25,775 nucleotides of DNA from JAYEHC01 sp964490635. GTDB taxonomy: Bacteria; Patescibacteriota; Minisyncoccia; JAHIHE01; JAGLIN01. A program made the position numbers and the translations under genes. The stretch is from NCBI GenBank assembly GCA_964490635.1, contig CAZBCK010000009.1, positions 1 through 25,775 on the forward strand. Direction: 5' to 3'. The notes under the pieces are model-generated. The model did not search any database. It saw only the letters and a program-made list of their open reading frames with translations, and was not told where the DNA came from. Of the stretch, positions 14,854 through 20,911 are shown one piece after another. Each line of letters begins with the position of its first letter. The first letter of the stretch is position 1.

Positions 14854-15360
14854 TTATTGCCTATTCACCTTCTTCTCAAATTTCAAACTACTCTCACAAC
14901 ATATCGCCACTGCCAGCGCGTCTGCGACGTCGTCTGGTTTTGGTATTGATTCTAAGCTAAGAATCGCTTTAACCATCTGTTGCACTTGTTTTTTGTCCGC
15001 GCGCCCATATCCTACCACTGCTTGCTTGACTTGTAAAGGAGTATATTCAAAGATGTCAAGTCCCGTTTTTTTGCCGATATTTTTCCCAATAAATAGAATA
15101 ACCCCGCGCGCTTGTCCGACAGTGATAATTGTTTTCGCGTTCTTAAAGAAAAATAATTCTTCCACCGCCATTGTCTGGGGTTTATATTTTTTTATTATTT
15201 TTTTCAGCTCCTCGCCCAAAAAATCAAGCCGCTCCGGCATCTTCAATTTTTTGTCTGTTAAAATACAGCCATAATCAACCGCTTTCAGTTTACCTTGATT
15301 ATTTTTTATCACGCCATAACCGGTTGTTGCGGTACCGGGATCAATGCCTAATATAATCAT
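14854..15360 (-). CDS. ruvC: Holliday junction resolvase RuvC
   Basis: RuvC cuts Holliday junctions made by RecA and moved by RuvAB. The 168-residue length is normal. The four catalytic acidic residues are visible: D7 in GIDPGT, E67 in AVEELFF, and D144 and D147 in KPDDVADALA. FFKNAKTIITVGQARGVIL and YTPLQVKQAVVGYGRADKKQV are strongly conserved family stretches. It lies downstream of yebC on the same strand, a common bacterial pairing, while ruvA is encoded 4.5 kb away on the other strand and ruvB is not in the window. A terminator follows at 14677-14720. Confidence 0.97.
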   Translation of the reverse strand: MIILGIDPGTATTGYGVIKNNQGKLKAVDYGCILTDKKLKMPERLDFLGEELKKIIKKYKPQTMAVEELFFFKNAKTIITVGQARGVILFIGKNIGKKTGLDIFEYTPLQVKQAVVGYGRADKKQVQQMVKAILSLESIPKPDDVADALAVAICCESSLKFEKKVNRQ

Positions 15361-15457
15361 AAGAATTTTTAATTTTATAATTTTAAAATAATATCCTAAT
15401 TTCTAATGTTTAAAAATTCTGTCATTAAAAATTATTTAAAATTAAAAATTGATCATT

Positions 15458-16210
15458 TTATTCTTCCAAATTACTAAAAACTTCCCCCACATCCTCCTGC
15501 TCATCCAACGCTTCAAAAAGTTTCTCTATTTGCTTGTTTATTTTCTCATCATCAACTTTAATTTTATTCTTCGCTCTCCATTCAAATCCTGAATCACTTG
15601 TTCTAATATTATTTCTTTCCAGACTTTCTTTAACTTTATAAAGATCTTCCGGCTTGGTATAAACTACTATTATTATTTTCCCTCCTGACAGGGAAGAACT
15701 GGGAGAGGTTATAAAATCCTCCGCGCCTGCGTCTATAATTAACATCTCAAAATCATCTTCACTGATACTTAAATCCTTTTTCTCAATTTCCAGATACCCA
15801 AACCGTTCAAACATCCATTTAACGCTTCCCGCTTCACCAAGCCGTCCGTTGTTTCGGGAAAGAATATGTTTAATCTCCGCAACGGTTCTGTTTGTATTGT
15901 CAGTCGTACCTTCTATAATCATTGCGATTCCACTGGGACCATACGCTTCGTACAAAACTTCTTCAATCGTTCCGCCTTCCAATTCGCCCGTTCCTTTTTT
16001 AATCGCTTTTTCAATATTATCCAAAGGCATATTTGCCTGTTTCGCTTTTTCAATTGCCAGTTTCAAAGCAGGATTCATACCTGGATCCCCGCCACCGTCT
16101 TTTGCCATTAATGTTACCGCTTTGGAAAGCTGAGAAAAAATCTTTCCCTTCTTCACATCGGCAACACCTTTCTGTCTTTTAATTTTTGACCATTTTGAAT
16201 GTCCAGACAT
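15458..16210 (-). CDS. yebC: YebC/PmpR (TACO1) family protein
   Basis: The 250-residue protein begins MSGHSKWSKIKRQKGVADVK, the family signature, and continues with the conserved NPALKLAIEKAKQANMP (46-62) and YEAYGPSGIAMIIEGTTDN (87-105). YebC proteins have been described as transcription regulators, and more recently as ribosome-associated factors that help translate difficult stretches. The neighbouring ruvC, 97 bases downstream on the same strand, is a very common partner. Length and domain structure are complete, and the ATG at 16210 is the obvious start. Confidence 0.96.
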   Translation of the reverse strand: MSGHSKWSKIKRQKGVADVKKGKIFSQLSKAVTLMAKDGGGDPGMNPALKLAIEKAKQANMPLDNIEKAIKKGTGELEGGTIEEVLYEAYGPSGIAMIIEGTTDNTNRTVAEIKHILSRNNGRLGEAGSVKWMFERFGYLEIEKKDLSISEDDFEMLIIDAGAEDFITSPSSSLSGGKIIIVVYTKPEDLYKVKESLERNNIRTSDSGFEWRAKNKIKVDDEKINKQIEKLFEALDEQEDVGEVFSNLEE

Positions 16211-16220
16211 AGATTTGAAT

Positions 16221-16497
16221 TGTTAGATTATTGAATTGTTGAATTAAGCTTCGCATATTTATTCTCCTCCTGACAAGGGGGAGTTAGAGGAGGTTTTGAA
16301 TGCGGGTAGAATTGTGATTGTAAAAGAAAAGTTAGAAAACATTTCAATCCTTTGTTTTAAAAATTATAATTCTATGTTTTTTCCCTAAACCCCTCCCAGC
16401 CTGCCCTTATCAAGGGAGGAGCGCATATTAAAATTCCCATACTATAAATTATATTGCTATGCGTAACAACTTAGCAATATAACAATTCAACAATTGC
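16221..16497. repeat. Compound inverted repeat filling the yebC-ychF gap
   Basis: The outer part pairs GAATTGTTGAATTAAGC (16234-16250) with the mirror-like ACTTAGCAATATAACAATTC (about 16470-16489). The inner part pairs CTCCTCCTGACAAGGGGGAG (16263-16282) with CCTCCC...CCCTTATCAAGGGAGGAG (about 16395-16423). The right end (16451-16497) also recurs as a direct copy at 19815-19861, before ruvA. I see no gene in 16211-16498. Confidence 0.5.
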
Positions 16498-16498
16498 T

Positions 16499-17569
16499 TT
16501 ATATCTTAAATTCCACAACATCCCCGTCTTGCACAATATATTCTTTTCCTTCCGTTCTTAGAATTCCTTTATCAATTGCATTTTGCCAAGAACCAGCATC
16601 CAGCAATTTTTGCCAGTTTATTATATTCGCTCTAATGAACTTTTCTTCAAAATCACCGTGAATCGCATTGCCCGCTTGCGGAGCGGTGGAACCTTTTCTG
16701 ACAGTCCACGCTCGTGTTTCCATCTCGCCTGTTGTTAAAAAAGTTATCAAGTTCAATGATCTGTAAGATCTTATTATAAGTTCATCCAAACTTAAAATAT
16801 TTTCATCCAAATCAGTTTCCTTTCTAAATTCTTTAGCTTCATCTTCCGGAAGTTCTGAGAGATCAAGTTCAAATTTAATTGGCAGAAATATCTTGTTTTC
16901 TATTTCAGGTAAAAATTCGTTTTTGTTTATTTTTTGATTTTCATTGATATTAACAACATACAAAATCGGTTTATCGGTTAAAAGCTGAAATCCTTTAAAA
17001 ACATTTTTTTCATTTTCATCAAGTTCCACGCTATTTGCCATCTGTTCATCTTCCAGCGCCAATTTATATTTTTCCAAAATGCTTTTAAGCAAAATCGCTT
17101 CTTTGTCTCCGGATCTTGCTTCCTTCTCCGCTTTAACCAGTCTCTTATTCACTGTTTCCAGATCAGCTAAAATAAGTTCCAGATTTATTGTTTCCAAATC
17201 TCTTTTTGGATCCACTTTATTGCTAATATGAGTAATATTTCCATCTTCAAACCCGCGAACAATATGGATGATCATATCAACTTCTCTAATATTGGCAAGA
17301 AATTTATTTCCCAAACCCTCGCCTTTGTGGGCGCCCTTAACAAGACCGGCAATATCAACAAATTCTATCACGGTTGGAACTATTTTTTTACTTTTTGAAA
17401 GCGCGGCTAATTTTTCCAGCCGTTTATCCGGGACTTTAACAACTCCGACATTCGGATCAATCGTACAGAATGGATAGTTGGAAATATCTATCTCTTTTTT
17501 TGTTAATGCCTTGAATAAAGTGGATTTTCCCACATTTGGAAGTCCCACTATTCCCACTGAAAGTGACAT
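16499..17569 (-). CDS. ychF: Obg-like ATPase YchF (OLA1 family)
   Basis: YchF is a P-loop NTPase of the Obg group that prefers ATP and binds ribosomes; it is linked to oxidative stress response. The 356-residue length is near the usual 363. The motifs are G1 GLPNVGKST (9-17), FCTIDPNVGVVKVPD (34-48), G3 DIAGLVKGAHKGEGLGN (about 72-88), and the C-terminal TGS domain beginning near LITFLTTGEMETRAWTVRKG. That domain ends with the expected HGDFEEKFIRANI and KEYIVQDGDVVEFKI. It is the first gene of the minus-strand ychF-yebC-ruvC series. Confidence 0.97.
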   Translation of the reverse strand: MSLSVGIVGLPNVGKSTLFKALTKKEIDISNYPFCTIDPNVGVVKVPDKRLEKLAALSKSKKIVPTVIEFVDIAGLVKGAHKGEGLGNKFLANIREVDMIIHIVRGFEDGNITHISNKVDPKRDLETINLELILADLETVNKRLVKAEKEARSGDKEAILLKSILEKYKLALEDEQMANSVELDENEKNVFKGFQLLTDKPILYVVNINENQKINKNEFLPEIENKIFLPIKFELDLSELPEDEAKEFRKETDLDENILSLDELIIRSYRSLNLITFLTTGEMETRAWTVRKGSTAPQAGNAIHGDFEEKFIRANIINWQKLLDAGSWQNAIDKGILRTEGKEYIVQDGDVVEFKI

Positions 17570-17580
17570 AAAATTAGTAG

Positions 17581-17656
17581 TAAGTATTAAGTAGTGAGTA
17601 TTAAGCGCGACGATACTGATGTTGTTTGATACTTGACACTAACTACTTAATACTTA
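17581..17656. repeat. Inverted repeat upstream of ychF
   Basis: TAAGTATTAAGTAGT (17581-17595) is the exact reverse complement of ACTACTTAATACTTA (17642-17656), with partial symmetry beyond. It occupies the ychF upstream region and may overlap its promoter. Confidence 0.7.
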
Positions 17657-17693
17657 ACTTAAGCGTACCAAACCGCAAACAAAAAGTCAATTT

Positions 17694-17721
17694 AAAAAAA
17701 GAAAGGACATTATTTGTCCTT
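17694..17721 (-). terminator. Rho-independent terminator of the PGF-CTERM-like gene
   Basis: On the minus strand AAGGACA (17721-17715) pairs with TGTCCTT (17709-17703) around a five-base loop, followed by TCTTTTTTT. It lies 8 bases past the stop codon at 17729. Confidence 0.85.
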
Positions 17722-17728
17722 ATTGGTA

Positions 17729-17953
17729 TTAGTCGCGCTGTCTCAAAACGAGATATGCAATCGCAAGCAATCCCGCAATCGCGAAAACCGCTTCAAAATC
17801 AGGCTTGGGCGACTTTTCGTTATCAGTGCTGGCGGAAGATGAAACAGAAATATTGTGATTTATGTCACTATCACTGTCTCCAGTTTCAACTTCGTATGCC
17901 ATTGCTACTGACGCGAGTACTAACAACAAAGTAACAATTACTTTTATTTTTAT
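17729..17953 (-). CDS. Small exported protein with archaeal PGF-CTERM-like C-terminus (apparent ATA start)
   Basis: Counting from 17953, 74 residues: a signal peptide (KIKVIVTLLLVLASVAMA-YE), an acidic and Ser-rich low-complexity middle (GDSDSDINHNISVSSSAS), and a tail PDFEAVFAIAGLLAIAY followed by LVLRQRD. The tail has the three-part form of a sorting signal: a short motif, one hydrophobic helix and a basic end. It closely resembles the PGF-CTERM signal that archaeosortase A recognises in archaeal surface proteins, with PDF in place of PGF. The best Shine-Dalgarno, AGGAG (17967-17963), stands nine bases before ATA (17953), not ATG. The only upstream ATG (18007) would give a long, polar N-terminus. 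A terminator follows directly. No sortase gene is in the window. Confidence 0.7.
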   Translation of the reverse strand: MKIKVIVTLLLVLASVAMAYEVETGDSDSDINHNISVSSSASTDNEKSPKPDFEAVFAIAGLLAIAYLVLRQRD

Positions 17954-18040
17954 ATTATCACTCTCCTTAATTAAAAGATTAGTGCAAAACAATTTTTCTG
18001 TCAACAAAATAACACACCTGACCCACCTGCATTTCTCACT

Positions 18041-18215
18041 GATGTCATTCCTGCGGAGGCAGGAATCCAGGTGAAATATTTTTAAACTGTAAATATCATT
18101 ACAGTAGTTGAAATATCACAAGACATCTCTGTTAATTTATTTTCAAAACTTTCATTCTAAAAATAACGATTGATGATATTGCGTCTGGATTCCCGCCTGC
18201 GCGGGAATGACAAAT
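18041..18215. repeat. Inverted REP-like repeat pair next to a scaffold gap
   Basis: GTCATTCCTGCGGAGGCAGG (18043-18062), continuing AATCCAGG, is mirrored by CTGGATTCCCGCCTGCGCGG (18185-18204), continuing GAATGAC. Each arm also forms its own small hairpin (ATTCCTGC/GCAGGAAT; ATTCCCGC/GCGGGAAT). About 115 bases of unrelated sequence lie between. The same end sequence reappears after the N run. The stretch 18008-18450 holds no recognisable gene. Confidence 0.75.
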
Positions 18216-18221
18216 AAAATT

Positions 18222-18321
18222 NNNNNNNNNNNNNNNNNNNNNNNNNNNNNNNNNNNNNNNNNNNNNNNNNNNNNNNNNNNNNNNNNNNNNNNNNNNNNNN
18301 NNNNNNNNNNNNNNNNNNNNN
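18222..18321. other. Scaffold gap (100 N)
   Basis: Exactly 100 unknown bases. The 19 bases before it (18203-18221, beginning GGGAATGAC) are identical to the 19 bases after it (18322-18340), so the two contigs end in the same repeat. Confidence 0.99.
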
Positions 18322-18450
18322 GGGAATGACAAATAAAATTATTGAGATAAAAATTGCCCGCTAAAGTTAGAAAAATTAAGCGCAGATGGATTAGATTTGG
18401 AATAAAACTTTGTGATGTTGCACTTGGGAGTAGAATGTAGGAAAGCGGTC

Positions 18451-18479
18451 TTGACAAGTTTTGAAATCTGTGCTAGATT
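18451..18479 (+). promoter_or_regulatory. Strong promoter of the 3D-domain gene
   Basis: A consensus -35 TTGACA (18451-18456), a 17-base spacer and -10 TAGATT (18474-18479), preceded by TGC as an extended -10. The gene starts about 49 bases further on. Confidence 0.75.
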
Positions 18480-18527
18480 GCAGTGAAACTTCTTAGTAAA
18501 GGAGTTTTTAATTGGCTAACATAATTT

Positions 18528-19118
18528 ATGGGTAGAAATTTTGCTGCCGTTATGGATGAAGAAGCATCACTTATTTTGCCGATTCTGGCTATAATAAGCA
18601 TAACTCTGTATTCCGTATTTCCGCAGTACTCAGCGATAGCAAAAACAAACAACGACACAAAAACTCAAACTAGCCAAAACAAACTCTTTGATTCCTGCAA
18701 CCTTGACTACCCGCAGAAATCAATAATACTTATCCAACAGAATTCTCTTCTTTCTCAAAACAGTCATATGGAGATTAGAGAAAAAGAAGGACCAGAAGAA
18801 TTTATTGGACCGAAAAAAAGCATAAAACTTGTTCCTAAGAAAAGAATGCGCGTTCTGGCAACAGCGTATTCCTCAACGGTAGACCAATGTGATTCCACTC
18901 CTTTTATAACAGCAAACGGAACGCATGTTCATGACGGAACACTGGCCGCAAACTTTTTAAAGTTTGGAACAAAAGTGAAATTTCCGTCGCTCTATGGAGA
19001 CAAAATATTTACTGTTGAAGACAGAATGAAAAGCAACACAAAAATTGACTTTTGGTTTCCAACCAGACAAGAAGCGAAAAATTTTGGAGCAAGAATAGTT
19101 GAAATGGAAGTAATATAA
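18528..19118 (+). CDS. 3D-domain protein (YabE/RpfB-type cell-wall domain)
   Basis: The protein has 196 residues. An N-terminal hydrophobic segment (ASLILPILAIISITLYSVF, about 13-31) is a signal peptide or anchor, followed by a low-complexity stretch. The C-terminal 3D domain (about 107-196) shows ATAYSSTVDQCDSTPFITA, GTLAANFLKFGTKVKFPS, the second Asp in FTVEDRMK, and DFWFPTRQEAKNFG. 3D domains resemble MltA lytic transglycosylases and act on peptidoglycan; similar proteins are frequent in CPR genomes. The strongest Shine-Dalgarno (AAAGGAG, 18498-18504) is not placed for ATG 18528. It fits a TTG at 18512 that opens a seven-codon frame whose end overlaps the ATG. A possible alternative start is M9 (18552). 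Confidence 0.85.
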   Translation: MGRNFAAVMDEEASLILPILAIISITLYSVFPQYSAIAKTNNDTKTQTSQNKLFDSCNLDYPQKSIILIQQNSLLSQNSHMEIREKEGPEEFIGPKKSIKLVPKKRMRVLATAYSSTVDQCDSTPFITANGTHVHDGTLAANFLKFGTKVKFPSLYGDKIFTVEDRMKSNTKIDFWFPTRQEAKNFGARIVEMEVI

Positions 19119-19144
19119 ATAAAAATACAAAAAAGAAAATTGGG

Positions 19145-19217
19145 TTTTAAATACATTTCTACAGGTTAGAACCTGAACTCCGAAACTGGAGTTCACTCTT
19201 TAGAGTGTAAATTAAAA
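19145..19217 (+). other. Cluster of three adjacent hairpins (candidate structured RNA)
   Basis: Three stems stand back to back: CAGGTT/AACCTG (19162-19175, two-base loop), GAACTCC/GGAGTTC (19175-19194, loop GAAACT) and CACTCT/AGAGTG (19194-19207, loop TT). Flanking TTTTAAATACA (19145-19155) can pair imperfectly with TGTAAATTAAAA (19206-19217), giving a cloverleaf-like outline. It lies in the 3' untranslated part of the 3D gene, 38 bases before the terminator. The strand is not certain, because the symmetry is the same on both. Confidence 0.45.
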
Positions 19218-19245
19218 TTCCTTAGCAATAAATCAAATATAATAA

Positions 19246-19277
19246 AAATAAACCACCTTTCGCAGGTGGTTTATTTT
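19246..19277. terminator. Bidirectional terminator between the 3D gene and rpsT
   Basis: A perfect 12-pair stem, AAATAAACCACC (19246-19257) with GGTGGTTTATTT (19265-19276), loop TTTCGCA. The A/T-rich arm ends serve as U-tracts in both directions, matching the two convergent genes. Confidence 0.85.
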
Positions 19278-19317
19278 GGTCTATTCCCCGATTTTTGTTT
19301 TCAGGCAATTATGCGTT

Positions 19318-19629
19318 TTACTTTTGTTTTTTCGTATTTTGCAACGCGTTGATTTTTTTAGCAAGTTTGGATTTTTTTCTGGAAGCCGTATTTTTCTTAA
19401 CAATTCCTTTCTTAACCGCTTTATCAACAGTTTTATAAACCGATATCAAACATTCTTGAATTTTTTTTGTGTCGTCCTCGGCTATTTTTCCCGTTGACTT
19501 TTCCAGTTTGTCGACAAGTTCGTTCAAACCTTTAATTACTTTTTTCATTTTATTCTTTGTTCTAAGATTTGACTCGTGTTTTCTTACATCTTGTCTTAAA
19601 GACTTTTTCGCTGATTTAATATTTGGCAT
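19318..19629 (-). CDS. rpsT: 30S ribosomal protein S20
   Basis: S20 binds 16S rRNA in the body of the small subunit. Counted from ATG 19629 it has 103 residues; a TTG two codons upstream is less likely. It shows the typical start MPNIKSAKKSLRQDVRKHES, a very basic helical composition, and the conserved VYKTVDKAVKKGIVKKNTASRKKSKL near the C-terminus (in parts VDKAVKKGIV and KNTASRKKSKL). The length is slightly above the usual 85-90 because of a basic tail (NALQNTKKQK). A single-gene unit: strong promoter upstream, bidirectional terminator downstream. Confidence 0.96.
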   Translation of the reverse strand: MPNIKSAKKSLRQDVRKHESNLRTKNKMKKVIKGLNELVDKLEKSTGKIAEDDTKKIQECLISVYKTVDKAVKKGIVKKNTASRKKSKLAKKINALQNTKKQK

Positions 19630-19672
19630 AATCAAATAGAATTATGAATTACGAATAATGGATAACAATTAA

Positions 19673-19701
19673 ATACTATTACAGTTTGCAAAAAATGTCA
19701 A
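19673..19701 (-). promoter_or_regulatory. Promoter of rpsT
   Basis: On the minus strand -35 TTGACA (19701-19696), a 17-base spacer, -10 TAGTAT (19678-19673). The rpsT ATG (19629) lies about 44 bases downstream. Confidence 0.7.
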
Positions 19702-19755
19702 ATGGATATATATTAAATATAGTACTGAACGCTATTTATGTAAGTGATAATAGAA

Positions 19756-19862
19756 TAAAATTGTTGTGTATGGCATAGCAATTTAGAAATTACGATATAA
19801 TAACACAATTGTAAATATTGTGCTATGCATGACAATTTGACAATAGAACAATTTAACAATTT
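19756..19862. repeat. Imperfect inverted repeat before ruvA, with a direct copy at 16451
   Basis: GGCATAGCAAT near 19771 is mirrored by ATTGTGCTATGC (about 19817-19828). The right part, 19815-19861 (starts ATATTGTGCTATGC, ends AACAATTTAACAATT), is a diverged direct copy of 16451-16496 (starts ATATTGCTATGC, ends AACAATTCAACAATTG). The copy ends six bases before the ruvA ATG. Confidence 0.55.
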
Positions 19863-19867
19863 AATTT

Positions 19868-20449
19868 ATGCTTTCTTTCATAAAAGGAAAAATAATTTTC
19901 AGGGGAAAAGATTTTATAATTATAAAGCCGGATAATATCGGCTTTAAAGTTTTTATTTTGTCAAATTTAAATACAGAGAACAACGAAGTGGAATTATTCA
20001 CACATTTGGTTGTCAGGGAAGACGCGCTTACTTTGTATGGTTTTTCAAATTATGAAGAACTTGAGCTATTTGAGCTTCTGATTTCTATCTCCGGAATCGG
20101 TCCGAAAGCGGGACTGGGAATTTTATCTTTGGCAGATACGGAAACAGTTAAAGTGGCGATTACCAAAGGCGATGTCAGTATTTTGACTCGCGTTTCCGGT
20201 ATCGGGAAAAAGACAGCTGAGCGAGTTGTTTTGGAACTTAGAAATAAAGTTTCCGTTTCAGATACCGCTGGACTGGAAGAAAAAAGCAAAGAGATAAACA
20301 ATCAAACGGACGCTATAGACGCTTTGGTCGGTTTGGGGTATAATGTGAATGAAGCAAAAAGAGCGCTGTCTGAAGTTCCTTCCGAAATTAAAGATGTTGG
20401 AGAAAGAATAAAAATGGCTTTAAAGGGATTAGGAAGAAATAATAAATAG
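19868..20449 (+). CDS. ruvA: Holliday junction branch migration protein RuvA
   Basis: RuvA binds four-way junctions as a tetramer and loads the RuvB motor. The 193-residue length is normal. Domain I is an OB-fold (MLSFIKGKIIF through LTLYGFSNYEELELFELLI, 1-70). Domain II has the two helix-hairpin-helix motifs SGIGPKAGLGIL (about 75-86) and SGIGKKTAERVVLEL (about 110-124). Domain III, which contacts RuvB, is IDALVGLGYNVNEAKRAL (about 148-166). It starts at ATG 19868 directly after a repeat copy. ruvC is on the opposite strand 4.5 kb away and ruvB is absent from the window. Confidence 0.97.
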   Translation: MLSFIKGKIIFRGKDFIIIKPDNIGFKVFILSNLNTENNEVELFTHLVVREDALTLYGFSNYEELELFELLISISGIGPKAGLGILSLADTETVKVAITKGDVSILTRVSGIGKKTAERVVLELRNKVSVSDTAGLEEKSKEINNQTDAIDALVGLGYNVNEAKRALSEVPSEIKDVGERIKMALKGLGRNNK

Positions 20450-20466
20450 TTTTGAATTTGGGGTGT

Positions 20467-20595
20467 TATTGCGAGAAACCCGAACGAACGCAGTTCGCAA
20501 GAAGGCAACAAAGCAATCATGCATTTAAATTATTTGCGCGTAGTTACGGGATTGCCGCGCTCCGTTCCGCTATCGTTCCACTTCGCTCGCAATGA
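20467..20595. repeat. Palindromic element downstream of ruvA
   Basis: TATTGCGAG (20467-20475) and CTCGCAAT (20586-20593) close an imperfect inverted repeat. Its inner parts also pair (GGCAACAAAGCAATC with GGGATTGCC). The GC-rich ends with ATTGCGAG...GGCAATC are of the common intergenic REP-like type. Confidence 0.6.
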
Positions 20596-20615
20596 TAAAA
20601 AAAATTTCAAATATC

Positions 20616-20666
20616 AACCAAGCTGATCAGAGTAAATAAACCTTGTTTATTCTGATCAGCTTGGTT
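20616..20666 (+). promoter_or_regulatory. Long hairpin in the 5' region of a small gene
   Basis: A 24-base arm (20616-20639, begins AACCAAGCTGATCAGA) is repeated inverted at 20643-20666 with two mismatches that would be G-U pairs in RNA, around a three-base loop. It ends five bases before the Shine-Dalgarno of the gene at 20682. It could stabilise the mRNA, control its translation, or terminate upstream transcription. Confidence 0.7.
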
Positions 20667-20681
20667 CTAGAGGAAGAGAGA

Positions 20682-20867
20682 ATGACCCTAAAAACAATAA
20701 TAATAACAGGACAGTCTGAGGAAGCAATATCCACAAAGACTGTAAAGAAACACAGTGGTGGTGGCGGAACTATTATAACAATTTGTTGCAAACACGCAGC
20801 AAAAGTAGTACAACATTCCAGTAATTGTTCGTCACAACAGACGACATTGTCACAATGGGCGACATAA
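20682..20867 (+). CDS. Unknown 61-residue protein in its own transcription unit
   Basis: A well-placed Shine-Dalgarno (AGGA at 20671-20674, in AGGAAGAGAG) precedes ATG 20682. The frame could extend to 20643 but that part lies in the hairpin arm. The protein begins MTLKTIIITGQSEEAIS, has a Gly run followed by a hydrophobic Cys pair (GGGGTIITICCKHAAKVV), a third Cys in SSNC, and ends with a polar Gln/Thr/Ser-rich tail. There is no signal peptide or membrane helix. I do not recognise a family. A strong terminator follows 10 bases after the stop, which with the hairpin and ribosome-binding site argues that this is a real gene. A metal-binding or ribosomally made peptide role would be speculation. 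Confidence 0.6.
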   Translation: MTLKTIIITGQSEEAISTKTVKKHSGGGGTIITICCKHAAKVVQHSSNCSSQQTTLSQWAT

Positions 20868-20876
20868 AGATATCTT

Positions 20877-20911
20877 GAGGTAGGAAAACTTTTCCTCCCT
20901 CTTTTTATTTT
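20877..20911 (+). terminator. Rho-independent terminator of the 61-residue gene
   Basis: GAGGTAGGAAAA (20877-20888) pairs with TTTTCCTCCCTC (20890-20901) with one mismatch, followed by TTTTTATTTT. It overlaps the end of the convergent mpg gene. Confidence 0.85.

Noticed and set aside
18132..18457. Open frames spanning the N run.
   Set aside because: They are made mostly of unknown residues and the flanks are repeat sequence.
19162..19207. Hammerhead ribozyme or tRNA-like gene, because of the GAAA loop and three stems.
   Set aside because: The conserved hammerhead CTGATGA box is missing and no acceptor stem, anticodon or T-loop can be drawn.
20643..20681. A longer N-terminus for the 61-residue gene.
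   Set aside because: This stretch is the right arm of a near-perfect hairpin and holds the Shine-Dalgarno for ATG 20682.
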